NCBI GenBank assembly: GCA_011503125.2 | Contig: WWBZ02000016.1 | Coordinates: 2,294,001-2,358,000 of the forward strand | Source of the DNA: Botryosphaeria dothidea | Lineage: Eukaryota > Ascomycota > Dothideomycetes > Botryosphaeriales > Botryosphaeriaceae | DNA length: 64,000 nucleotides | Reading direction: 5' to 3' | Part shown: in pieces, positions 31,043 to 42,847 of the stretch | Layout: every line of letters begins with the position of its first letter | Numbering within the stretch: the first letter of the stretch is position 1 | Notes under the pieces: generated by a model | Database searches by the model: none | Seen by the model: the letters and a program-made list of their open reading frames with translations, nothing else | What the model was told of the DNA's origin: nothing | Made by a program: the position numbers and the translations under genes

Positions 31043-34000
31043 TCACCAATCACCATGCTTGGTGCTATCAGTCTTGCCAAAATTAGCACCACCATCATCC
31101 CATTGGCCGGTGGCGGGAGTAGCACCATCACCGCTCCAACCAGAGCCGTTCGTGTTGTCGGCAGCGCCAGAAGTCACTCCCGTGGGGCCCCATTCACCTC
31201 CCTGTCCACTGTTGGTGTCTCCACTAGCAGCAGCTGGATCTCCCATATTACTCCCACCCCCATTGCCTACTTCCTTGCTCGAGCTCTTAGGAGTTCCAGA
31301 CAGCTTCTCACCTGTCGGTCCAACAGTAGTTGTACCATCAATTAGAACATCCTGGCCGTCCTTCCACTTGGAAAGCTCGTGCGCACCCTTGCAGCGACAG
31401 CCCTTCGCACCGCAATCGCAGCACATGTCGAAGTCGGAGCAATCATCGCAGTGCCACCATTCACTAACAAGATTGCTCTTGCAGATGTCGCAAGTGACCA
31501 GACTATCGCTACCCTCCTCCTGCGCGGTAGCGGCGGCTACATCACTTGTCCACTTCTGTATGGATGCCGGCTTAGTCTCCGACTTGACAGAAAGCGGCGG
31601 AAAGGGAGTCGTCTTATTATCCGTCTTCGTCGATCCCGCTTTAGAGCCTCTATCCTTCTTAGACATCAGCTTCTCAATCAGCTGCTCCTTGCTCAATTCC
31701 GACAACCGCCTCTTCTTCTCATCATGTTGCTCCTGCTTGATGTCCTTTGCAATCTGCTCCTTGCCACGCTTGCCCAAAATATGGCTCAGCATCTCCTTGC
31801 TCCGGTACTTGAACCTGAAAACTGCGTACGGCGCCTCCACCGTGTCCATGTACTGCGGAGTCCCCGTGCTATGGCTATAGCTGTGGCCTTTGCCGGCATG
31901 GACGTACTGTTTGATAGCCTTCTCGCGCACTATTGCCTCGGGGACAACGAAGGGAGCTTCGGAAGGTGCGCAAACCGCACTGGAGTTATCCGCGTCAGGC
32001 TTGGCGCCGGGATGAAGCTTTGGAGGCATTGCAAAGGGAGTTTTGTTGATGTTTTTCCAGTAACTCTTGATGTAAGGCTGCTCAGGAACACTGTTCCTAT
32101 GGACGAAGGATGAAGATGACGCCGAAGGGGCCTTGGATTCCATATTACTGCCTTTACGGGATCTACCGGCGGCAACCTTCGCAGCCTGTACAGTATCGAC
32201 GTTGACATTTGTGGCTGTCTGCTGAGCCGTGTCCACCGGGGCAAAGTCCCAGTTTCCTTCTGTCTTTTGAGCGGTGTTATCTGCAGGGACCCCCCCGTTG
32301 CTGGTGTCTTGCTGGACTGCGTTGTCAGGCGAGAAATCCCAGCTGCTAGTGTTTTGCTGAGCCGTATTGTCCGCATGGGGGTCCCAATTGCCGTTCCCCT
32401 GCACAGCCTGTCTTCCAGCATCATCATTAGCTTGAGTGCCTGTGATATCGTTGTTCCCCTCCGTCTTGCTGGCATTGGCATTGTTGTTCAGCGAGGTATC
32501 CCAATTGTTACCGCCGGCATCTGTAGCGTCGTTGCTGTTCCAGTTGTTATCAACGGCCTCGGCTGTAGCTTTGTCGTCATTGCCGCCATACCAATTACTG
32601 TCCGTTGTACCTGTCTCTTGTTTAGCAATTTCAGGTTCTTCCTGGCCTTGCTGCTCTCCCGAACCTTGATTATTGGAGTCTCCCAAATCCGCGCTTCCGC
32701 CACTGTTGGCGTTGTCCCAAGCCTGAGATGTCTCACGGCCAGACTGGTTATTGGCATCCCTTCCGGTGGTGCCGGCAGCACCCCAACTGTTGTCTTGACC
32801 GCCACTTTGATCACCGCCAGTGCCCCATCCGCCGCTTTGGTCGCCATTCTCATCACCGTCTGTACCCCAAACATTGCCTTGACTAGCAGAGTCTTCAGTA
32901 GCAGCTACCCAGCCAGTGCCTTGACCACTGTCAATGTCACCACTGACGTCCCACTCAGAGATTTGGTTCTGCGAAGCGGGTACAGCGATCTTGGTCTTGT
33001 TGCCTGGATGGCGAGAGGAGTGTTTGCTACCTTCGTCTTGGGTATCGACTGCACCCCACCCTGTATTGTTCGACTGAGGGTCCTGGGTAGCATAGCTTGA
33101 GCGAAGTGGGTGCTGCTCCTTATTCAAGAAGCCAGGCATGAAGGGGTTTGGCCTGGGTGTCGCAGCGGTGTCAAAGGGGTCCTGATCGAACCAGCCGCCG
33201 GGCATTTTACTGTGGGCATCATGTTCATTCGCCATGTAGGCGAAGAGATGCGTGGGTGAGGCATGGGCGTCTGGAGAGTAGCGCGGGTTGAATTGGGGGT
33301 CTGGGCGGCGGCCAGAACTCGCCAGGCTGGGATCTAGTTCATTACGGCGGAAGGACGAAGGGCGGTTGTGGTAGCTGTGAGACTCCTGTAGATACATATC
33401 AGATATAGTACGGTCTCGCCAGTCACAGAGGTCCTCCTTGGGGTAGAGGTCGTCTCTGAAGCGAACCTTTGGCTCACCCACCTTATGTATCACCTTTTGT
33501 CCAGGGACCAACTTGGAGTCGATGGCACTGTAGGATTGAGACCCCTGCTGGTTCCTGGACGAGCGAGGGCGACGTGTCATCTCCAACTCAGTAGAGCCGC
33601 CGGCAGAGACTTCAGAAACTGACTGCTTCTGGCCGCGCTGAGTGTGTAGATTCCGAAATTTGTGGTGACGAGGCCGCTCTCCCAGCTCTCCAAGTTCATC
33701 TAAAATACCGTTAGAGCCCTCAAAGACCTGAAGATAGCGTCGCTCATTGATTGGTGAGATACCATCCTCGATACGGCCCCGGTTCCTGCCGCCGTCTTCT
33801 CTGCCGTTCGGCCGGTACTGCTCGTAGTAGCTCGTAGACCGATGCCTCCCGCCAGCGTTGTCAGAGGCTTCAAGATTGTCAGCCGTCCAGCGAAGCCAAT
33901 CGGTGAATGAAGGTCCAGGGTTGGATGAATGCCTGTGCCGTGAGCAGTGAGATCTCTCATCACGTCCGTCGTAACGATCATGATGGCGGCCGTAGTAGCG

Positions 34001-34711
34001 GTTATCGATCGGCCCATCCAAGGCAGCCCCGAAGTTTTCAAGCTTTGGAACATCGTTGGCACCGTCAAGCCCACCGAAGGGCAAGAAGGGCATTGGGCCG
34101 GCGCGGTTGGCCTTGACTTTGACAGCAACTTTCTTTTTCTTCTTGGTGCCTTCTCCAGCCTTGTCCTGGACTGGCTCGACGATCACCAAGTTGGCAGACT
34201 CAGCAGGATCAGGCGCTTGGCAGCGGAGGACCACAACCTCGATGGTGCCCAAGTTTCCCAAGACTGTGTCGATTATATTCGGCGCAGTGTCTGCAGTGGC
34301 TTCAAAGCATCAGTAAGCAAAGTGCTGGATGGTGTATGCAAAGGGAATACCAATGTTGAGGCTCTCAAAGCGCCAAGGACGGCCGATGAACTTGCCGGTT
34401 CCCACCCTCTCCTCCTTCTGGCGGACGCGAAAGTCAACCTCGTAGAAGTCTGGGGTCAGGGTACCGTCAGGCGTAATGAGACCCTTGCGGTTGCGGTTGC
34501 ACTGGTAAACGCCATCGATGAAGACGAGCATGGCTAAGCCTGGTGCGATGTAGCCATGCGAGGTGAGATGGATGCCGAAGGCAGAGGGCGTGTCCGGAAT
34601 GGAGACGAAGGTCTCGACAATTCCATCGCCATAGTTGGTGCTATATTCCTTCAAGGCAGTCTGCGAGGGCTCCCTCTCAAGTTGGCAGGTGATCTGCTTC
34701 AGGGTCGGCAT
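31043..34711 (-). CDS. DUF7918-like, Trp/Gly-rich protein with ZZ zinc finger
   Basis: Exon 1 is 34711-34351, the 51-nt intron is 34300-34350 and exon 2 is 34299-31043, giving 1205 aa. Residues 1 to about 165 form a globular domain of the fungal DUF7918 style (LKEYSTNYGDGIVETFVSIP, HLTSHGYIAPGLAMLVFIDG, VYQCNRNRKG, DFRVRQKEE, ending in KKKKK). The middle is long, disordered and rich in Asp, Asn, Gly and Trp, with at least eight Trp next to Gly (GWGAVD, GTGWVA, NVWGTDG, GGWGTGG, NSWGAAG, EWGPTG, SGWSGD, GGWFDQ). Near 1054-1102 is a ZZ-type finger (CDICKSNL...WWHCDDCSDFDMCCDC...GAHEL). The combination suggests a scaffold, and the GW/WG motifs recall Argonaute-binding hooks, but that is inference. 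Confidence 0.8.
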
Positions 34712-36338
34712 GGTGTAGTGCGAGGTACAATGGTTGCTGGCTGACGTTCGTGACAGACATAGGGGCCACCACGGGCGGTTGGTGCGGTGAAGAGCGCAGC
34801 GGTGTTGGCACAGCTCGGAGACTCGGGCTCGAGGGGTGCAGTGAAGTGGAAGATATTTCTGCAGGCCGAGGGGTGGCAGCGGTGGACGCGTGTAGGCGGG
34901 GTTGAGGAAGAGGTAGGAGTGGAAGAAGAGAGGTGACGTTGTTGTGCAGTTTTAAAGCTGCAGATAATTTCGAGCGCGGGTGCAGCTGGACGTGAAGATC
35001 GAGAGCGCGACCCACACGGGCGCAACGACGTTACTTCTGCCGCGTGGAAACACAAGAAACTCACTCGTGCCCATTTGCAAAAACTACCAATCCTTTGAAT
35101 GACTGCTTCAACTTCCCGGTCCTCCTCCTACTTGCTCTTGCGATAGGTCACAGGCGACTTTCGACCTTTTTGCACAGCAGAAAACAGTGACTGCACAAGG
35201 AAAAAAAACCGCACTCATCTCAGTCCAGCTTTAGCCACCTTCAAACATCTACCAGGTTGAGACAAACGCCTGTCGGCGCCTCAATCGCGGTTGGCGATCA
35301 CGTGAGGTGAATACAACGTTTCCTCGGCCAGAAGTCCTCGAATGCAAGCAGCCAGACACAAATGCAAGACGAATCGATGGGGGATCTTCTGGAGAGACGC
35401 TGGTTGTGGTCGCACCGTGACATAGACCTTCAAGGGACGAGGCGCCGAACCGGCGGAATTGTCGTCTACTCATCGCAGAGAAAGCCATCCGTGGGTAATA
35501 TGGAGAAGCGAGGTGTGCCCTATATGACTGGGTCCCTGTGAAGCCGCGGAGAATCAGGCCACAGGGCACGGGCTCTTCTTCCGAAATGCAGGCCATGGAC
35601 AAACAGAAGTCTGGACAATGGGATTATCACATGCGGGGGCAACGATCGCGATGGGGAGGTGGAAGGGAGAGTCGTCGCGGAGGCGGGGAATTGAATTGCA
35701 CCCAGACGCTTGGCACCGCCCACGCCGAAAACAGAACAGAGCCGCGCTCGACCTTACTCCATCTACCAGCGCACTGCTGCTCCCTGCCTTGACTCCCGCC
35801 CTGCCTTGCGCCACCCGCAGATGCAGCGCCGCGTCGCCAGCCCTGGCCTGCGATGCAACGAGAAGCAGCGCGCGCCGTCGAGGGCCCCGGCGGGCAGGAG
35901 CGGCAGCAGGAGCAGCGGCGATGCGGCAGGCGCGGACGCGGACGCGGGCGGCGGGCGGTGTTGGGATGCAAACGCCAGGCGCATTGCTGGTAGCTATGCC
36001 GACTATAGCACTTTCGACCTCGACCTCATTCCTCGTCGTCGCCCATGTCACCCGTACCACGGATTCGACTCCCTCCACAAGAGCGCGTGCGCGGACGCGG
36101 ACATATCTCCCGTCCAGCACAGCGTTCCCCACCCACTGCTCCCTCTGCTACTTATTCCCTATTCTCCGTTGCGCCCCCGCGATACGTGCGCGGCTGCTGT
36201 CCGCCAGTCCGCCATGACATGACAAGCCAGATGCCCTTCGCTTCAGGACATGGCCCCATTTTAATTTCCCCTCTACTCTTTCATAATGTACGTTCTTTCT
36301 TTCCCGCACCCGCCACCCCTTCAAACCCGACATGCTTG
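34712..36338. other. Divergent promoter region between two large genes
   Basis: A bidirectional intergenic region of about 1.6 kb. GC-rich frames at 35554-36222 on both strands are Arg/Ala-rich shadows. A CT-rich tract at about 36262-36330 precedes the next gene and probably marks its transcription start and leader. Confidence 0.45.
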
Positions 36339-38195
36339 ATGACAGCGTTCAGGAATTGCCCCGGCAGGCAGGACCTGCTCGAGACCTTGACGCTGGCTGT
36401 TGAGGCTGTCCACCCAGCTGCAGCCAGCTCTATCGTCGACTACATGGCCACCCCGCTCACTGACAATGAGCTCTCCGACCTCGTCCAATCGTTGCGCCCC
36501 GGCGCCGACTGTGATGGCTGGTCCCAGAACATGACCCGCTCCGCCCAAGCCTGTCTCCTTGACCGCATAAACCATGCGAAGACCCGCTATGCTACCTTCC
36601 TGCGAGCTAGCAATAAGCACGACATTGAGCTCAAGTGGCCTTACAGCCACAGCCTTCAATCTCTCGGCATGCTCCACAGCAAGCATCTTGCTACTTTCTT
36701 CGAGGGGCTTTGGTCTCGCCGCTATACACATCGCGCCGATGGCAATCTGGGCCCCCAGTCGTTCAGGAGCTTCAGCGTCGTAGTATCCTCCTCAGAGCTT
36801 GTTCGCCTTTGCGAATTCGTCCGGGATTGGCGCATCGACGTGAAGGAGAACATCCTTCAAACATTCGGCCCTCTTGAGGTCGGTGCGACTACACGTACAA
36901 TGCAGGAAATACACCTGCAAATGGTCCAAGCACTTCACAGCATACACATGCACCGTTTCGAAACCGCCACGCCGACGGTCGAGCGCGGCAACGAGCCGTG
37001 GTTTCCCTTTCCCAACGTCGTGCGCCAGTCTAATGAGCTCGTTGCACCGCCACGCATCGAACACATGATGGGCAGGAAGCTTGATAGTTTCAAGGACTGG
37101 GACTGCGGCAAGGCCGGGGATGTAGTCTCGAAGCATGCTACGCCCTCCAGAACACGCAACCATCGTGCTGCTGCACGTCGCATCACTCACGGTCCCCAAA
37201 GAGGAACTTTACCTTCCCATTGGAAGCGGTCAGAACCCGAAAGACGCGACGACTTCTTCGCGGGAAAGCTGGGAGACAAAAGTGCTCGCGGCCCCGTCCG
37301 TTGGCCTGACCTTCCTGTTATCAAAGAAGATCGACAATACAACAAGGCCGCTCGTCCGCAACCGCCTCACGAATATCAGATGGAGGCTTTGTCCAATTCG
37401 GGCGATGACGCAGGTTCGGTTGCCGTTGCAAGCTTGTCTACTGTTGCCGGAGATCTCCAACGGATGAAGTCGTTTGTCCGGAAGCCTTCACGCGGCGAAG
37501 CTCTGCAACCATCCCCCACTGCACAGGAGGTTGAGATCGCACAAGCTGAGGCTCTGCCTACCCCGCCTTCGCCAGGTCGTGCCATCCCTATGTCTGGAAG
37601 ACCGCCAAGCAACACCGGGTTGGCAACTCCACCCGACTCGGCATCACCAGTCAAGCCTCAAGGCCCGACCAAACGGTTGAATAGACGCGCTCCAAGTGCA
37701 GCGTCAAAGGCCAAGGCGCGACGGCCACAAGTGCGCCGTCCTGTCTCCTCCAAAGTAGAAACCTGCTCGACCACATCATCCAGCTCTCGTACAGGGTCAA
37801 ATTCTTCCATGGAGACTTTCACCAAGACTTCGGAAAATAGCAGCTCGACGACAGCAGAATCATCATCACCAACGAATATTTGGTCGCATCCACTCGAGAA
37901 ACTTGAGGTACCGAAAAGGCGGCGAAGCTCCGGCTTGGGTGCTTTTTCGCCCACGAAGCAAGCGACCACAAGTGTCCAGCATATTGAAGTTGCTGCACAA
38001 CGCCAAATCTCAGAGAGAGGTGTTGCTTGTTGGTCACAAGGTCCGGACAATGCAATTGACAAGCAATTCGACGACATTCCGGTGCAGAAACTTCGAAAGG
38101 AGAGGATTGACTCGGCCATCACCCCGATACATTGCAGTGCTATCGAAGCACTTCGAGGACATATGAGCCCAAGAGACACGGCAGTCATTGACTGA
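36339..38195 (+). CDS. Large protein of unknown function, disordered C-terminal half
   Basis: With the ATG at 36339 (MTAFRNCPGRQDLLETL) it codes 618 aa without introns. The frame stays open upstream to 36045 and beyond, but that part is compositionally unlike protein, and a CT-rich leader directly precedes 36339. The first 300 residues are ordered and helical (DNELSDLVQSLRPGADCDGW, YSHSLQSLGMLHSKHLATFF, SELVRLCEFVRDWRIDVKEN). The rest is Ser/Pro/Arg-rich with repeated PTPPSP-type sites and basic clusters (KRLNRRAP, KARRPQVRRP), consistent with a phosphorylated nuclear or cortical protein. I recognise no family. An out-of-frame ATG at 36332 could act as a short overlapping uORF. Confidence 0.72.
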   Translation: MTAFRNCPGRQDLLETLTLAVEAVHPAAASSIVDYMATPLTDNELSDLVQSLRPGADCDGWSQNMTRSAQACLLDRINHAKTRYATFLRASNKHDIELKWPYSHSLQSLGMLHSKHLATFFEGLWSRRYTHRADGNLGPQSFRSFSVVVSSSELVRLCEFVRDWRIDVKENILQTFGPLEVGATTRTMQEIHLQMVQALHSIHMHRFETATPTVERGNEPWFPFPNVVRQSNELVAPPRIEHMMGRKLDSFKDWDCGKAGDVVSKHATPSRTRNHRAAARRITHGPQRGTLPSHWKRSEPERRDDFFAGKLGDKSARGPVRWPDLPVIKEDRQYNKAARPQPPHEYQMEALSNSGDDAGSVAVASLSTVAGDLQRMKSFVRKPSRGEALQPSPTAQEVEIAQAEALPTPPSPGRAIPMSGRPPSNTGLATPPDSASPVKPQGPTKRLNRRAPSAASKAKARRPQVRRPVSSKVETCSTTSSSSRTGSNSSMETFTKTSENSSSTTAESSSPTNIWSHPLEKLEVPKRRRSSGLGAFSPTKQATTSVQHIEVAAQRQISERGVACWSQGPDNAIDKQFDDIPVQKLRKERIDSAITPIHCSAIEALRGHMSPRDTAVID

Positions 38196-41100
38196 AATCC
38201 TGGACGAGACTAGCACCGCCATTTCGAATGAGCCTTGATGCAGACACAAAAATGCGCGCGCAGATCTTCGCTTGTCATTTTATCGTTTGAGAAGAAACAC
38301 CATAACACCTACATATGCACACGTGTAAAACAGCCAACGGTTGTCGTTGAATCGGCCATCATTGTTGGACCTCGATGCCCTCAAGTGCCAATTCCCCTTC
38401 ACTTTAACAGCATTGCCATTCTGGATCAATTTTCGGCGCATCAAAAAAATTTCGGCGCGTGTCCGTTGTCAGGGAGCGTATTTCAGGCATCAGGTTGTTT
38501 GATTCTTGAGAATAACCTTTCATTGAGTTATTCTTGCGGCGTATCAATCATTGGAGACAAACTTTCATTATCATCTTCTTTTTCGGTTGGGACAGGTTAT
38601 TCCCCAATATCTCTGTGTAGTATCGGATGGTTTTGCAGCGAGGCCAGGCGAGGCGTTCAGATGGAGTTGCAGGGTAATGAGTAATTGGGAGGATGCAGGG
38701 TACACGCAGGTTTTAGCGCCGAAAAATGGTCCACAAGTTCGGTTTTCAGTACATAAAAAAGACCAAGTCAATCAAGGGATCCTTGAAACAATAGTGCACG
38801 TTTGAGGATAGGAGGATTGATCTGGTACAGGAGGCACCGAGCAAGAGACCGTCCCCAGCCCGGTCGATGCTGCCGCTTGATATTCCGAATGCCCCGACTG
38901 CCCAGGCTTCCAACCATGTGCTTCCCTTCATTTGCCACAAACGTGATAGCGCAATAATGAAGTTCTGGCCTCCGCCTAATCTATTGGATTCTCGGCGGAC
39001 CGGGCCATAGCAAGGAGACCCTTTGAACATCGTCGTCTCCCAGCGGCAACACACCCTGGATGCTCGCCTTCTTCCAAATACTTTGTCGTCCTTTCTCCCC
39101 TGTAAATCCTACAGGATCACTTTCTCCTTAAACACGCTACCCGCATCCCTGACCTGGATCACGCAGGAACATCACTAGCATCCACCACCGCACGTTACGC
39201 GTTGCCGCCGCCGCCGCTTAGCCGGCCCCACACACAGGGTACGCGTGGGGCATGGTCGTTGCCACCTTGCTGCAGGAACTCCTTTGTGCGACGTGGCACA
39301 ACAACAGCAAACGCAGTGACGCGAGTCCGCTCATCATCTCGCTGCCCTGCATAACTCTCGGGGTTCCCCGTGCATACGTATATCGATTACCCTGATCCTC
39401 AGAACTATCCGGACCCGTGAAGTCCCTGTAGATCTCCAAAGTTCCAGTTCGAGGGTTGACAGTGATTCGAGCATTCCGGAAGAAAGAGAAGGACATGCCA
39501 AGATTTTTTTTAACCTGCCGTCTCTCCTCTCCTCGGAAGGATCGGCGGAGCCGTGGAAATAGATACAGCCTGTGGAGATGTGGGTACAGGTGATGAACAC
39601 GCTCTACAGATGCCGAGGATTCGTGCTTGTCTGCCGCAGAGCCGCCAAACGGGCGAGTCTGGGCTCAGCGTTTCTTATTTTTTCGGATGCGGCTCCGCAA
39701 CCCGTACGTGTGCCATTGGCCTCCCCTGCGTTGTTCGGAGCATGTTGCGGGATGCATAGACAGGACGCCCTGAGCGGATGAGGACATCGGAAATATGGGT
39801 GTGTCCGAGGGAATTAGAGGCCAAAGGGGAGGGTTACGAAGCTGCTCGCCTTACCTCGGCTTCGTGTAGTTTGGTGTTTTGACGTGATCTAGCAAGACTC
39901 ACCTTTAGGGGTGGCGGACCGCGGTGGCACATGAAGCGGAAGCGTGGCAAGATGAAGGAGACCACCACGAGGAATTGCGAAAAACAATGCTTCGATCCTC
40001 AAGCCCCTCGTTATCATTTCCATCATCATCCTCTACATCCTCAGGCGCCCTGATACAATCCTCCGTCCTGTTCACCTGAACAGAAATCCTGGCAAGGGAG
40101 CAATAATCTACGCAAGTATACTACACACTAACGGGGCATTGGACAGATCCGGGCAGATCGATGAGAATGTATTTTGATGGTCGACGACAGAGTTCATGGT
40201 TGTTGGGTCAGGTTGGTGAGACAAGGCCAGCGACGACAGGTAACTGGGAGCTGGAAAGGACTAAGTAGGGTAGCTCAGATGTCTTCCTTGGCTTTCTGGC
40301 TTGGCTTTCGTGGGTCAAGTGGGGCGATAGCAGAGGATTGGGGCTGAAATCTCTCTCGCTACCGGACGGTGAAATGTGGAGCGGAGGCTGGCAACGTGGC
40401 TGAGAGGACCCTCTCAGCTTTTTTTTAGCCTTGTGTAGGAGAGGCGTATAGATAAAGCCATTCTGTGGGGGTGTATTTCACCTGTGGCGTTTGGAAGTGC
40501 TTGTGACGATGTTTTTTAATTCGAAGGCGTAGGGGATGGCCTGAAGTGCAAGTATACAATCAACACCATGCCAGCCGAGTCACAACTCTTTCCCCAGCAC
40601 GGGAGCTTCCCATACAGAAGGAGTTCCAGACCTCCCTTGTCACCCTGCACTCGGCCAAAAGTGCTGCCGACTTGCTCTACTCCATAGCTCTCCTTGCCAA
40701 CCAATCACTAGTCATGAATGTAGACATGGGAAGGCCAGCCATCCGAAGCTAGACCAAAACTTCGCACAGACGATTCAACGCCGGATTAGAACGTATGAGG
40801 TTGCGGGTGATGTTGCCGCTGATCCGACGAGACGACGCGGAACAGAACCGCGCTCAGGCAGGCCGTCGATATCCGTGCTCTTGGCCACCTGATCCCATAG
40901 GCTCTACTCGTCCTCATCCTGCCTGTCAACTTGCCACACCCATGTTCAGCTGGCTATTAACGATTATCGACGGCGCGAACCGTCATAGTCCAGAACTCGG
41001 GCCGTCTGATGTGCCAAGAATACTCCATGTCCTCCGAGCCGGTCTGGATTTGCGGGAGACGAGTGACAAGCGAAGTGAAGGTTTGGAAAGCTAGACGTTA

Positions 41101-42847
41101 AGACATCTTAGTCTACCGGTCGACACTCAACCCTCGCGGCGTTTACGGAAATCCCTCCTCGCTTAACGTCATGTTTGTCGCCGGGGCGTTCCGCGGAGAG
41201 TCAATAGCTCCATACCGAGGAAGTCGAGATTGGTCAGTTCAGCTGAAGAGTAATCTGCGTCTGCTTATGCGGTGGTGTTGTCAACTTCTCATCGTTCGTA
41301 TCTGTGTTTATGTGTGTGGGCGCCAAGGAATGTAGATGAAAAGCTACTGGAATGGTTTCGGGGTGGTCGTGGTGGCACGGGGCACGTTCCTCATCTCATC
41401 ATCCCTTCGTTTGCGTTGATAGTTGCTTGCGGCGAAACAAACACAGTGCCTTGCTTCGTTCCCAACACCATGGATCCATTCTGCCTGTCTCTTTGTTTCG
41501 TTTCGTAGCAAGAAGGTTCGTTCGCATCAATCGCGTGTGGTACCCACTTGCCCCTGTTCATCTCCCAGGAACCAGAAGCCAAACGTCTGTTGCTGATGCC
41601 AAACACATCGTATGAGAAGGCATGAAAGTTGTTTTGCACAGAAATGAAAAATAGGCAACGTTGCGGGTAAACTCGCACTTAACCCACAATAGCCAATCAG
41701 AGGAATCAAAGGATTACTGCAGAGAAAAAAATTAGCTATCAGCAAACATGTCGATTGGCAAAGCCAAACAAAGAAAGTAAAGAGTGGTAGATGGCTGCTC
41801 GGGGTCGCCGCTCAGCTGATGCCCCACTACATCCTTCCCTTCGCTTCCGTGAGTCGACGGCGCGTGAAAATCAAGCGAACAAGCCATCGCGCCGCGAGCT
41901 GCCGCGGGCTGAAGTCTGTTAGAGTATGCAGTTCCGTCAGATATGGCAAGTCGAGAGAGGATTCGGGGGAAAAGAGAGGAAGGATGGCCGTACCGCCGAT
42001 CGGCGCCCTAAGGGAAACGGTGAACGCCTCCTTTCATGATCTCCATCAGCTGCGGCCCTCTGGATCGTGCGATCATGGGGCGGGAGCATTATCCCTTCCA
42101 GGGCATGGCTAAGGTCGTGTGGCTTCAACCACCCACGCGTCCTTTCGATTGGCGCTGTCGCTGTCCGCGGGGAGAAGAAGAGAACCACAGCGGCGGGTAA
42201 GGCAGAACCAGACGGAACCTCTGCGTAAAAAGGCTGCAAGCAGCCTAAACAGTAGCACTAGCGTGTTTCGAATCTTGTCCAAGCCCATTTCCACATGCGT
42301 GCTGCTGCTTTACAAGTTTTGCCCTCCTCCTTCCCAAATATCCCAGCAATTCTCTCCCGGTGAAGAGGGAAAGGAAAAAGAACGAAGATCTTTTTCTGGA
42401 GACCTTCCTCACTTCTTTTGTCTTCATCACCTCGACCTTCGTTCTTCTCTTTTAGTCTTTCTCTCTGTCTCTCTCTTCACTCTTAAACCACAACCTGAGG
42501 TCAGCCGGTTCCCTGCATTTGGTCAGGGCCCATCTCCGCTCATTGCGCATCAAAGATCTTCCAGGATCTTCACAAATACCCCGGAAGAAGGGCTCACTGT
42601 CGTCATTGCCCTCTCCCTCACCAATACCATTCAATCGGCACGACACACGCGGAGCCTGCGGGACTTGACTGCGCACCTGCCACCCCACATCACCTCTTCG
42701 ACTGAAAGTTGCATCTGCTTGTCAAGTCAAGACTGTCACGTCACACGTCACTTGCCTTTCAAACCAAAAATCTACCTCGCCTCCTCCACCACGTACCACC
42801 TCTAATACCTACCTTCTCTACCCTCCTGGGTCAGATCAAACCTCACA
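38196..42847. other. 4.6-kb region without recognised genes
   Basis: The largest gap in the window. A minus-strand ATG frame at 39218-39496 (MSFSFFRNARITVNPRTGTL...) is the most protein-like, but it is only 92 aa and unsupported. The last 700 nt (about 42120-42847) are pyrimidine-rich (CTTTCTCTCTGTCTCTCTCT near 42450-42480) and look like a long 5' leader of the next gene with several upstream ATGs. No rRNA, tRNA or transposon remnant was recognised. Confidence 0.45.

Noticed and set aside
31059..31880. Long plus-strand frame opposite the Trp/Gly-rich gene
   Set aside because: It is the antisense shadow of a strongly supported minus-strand gene with ZZ-finger cysteines. Its own translation is Ser/Pro-rich without any domain.
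40270..40330. Possible tRNA because of GGTAGCTCAGATG (A-box-like)
   Set aside because: No B box follows within tRNA distance and the ends do not pair.
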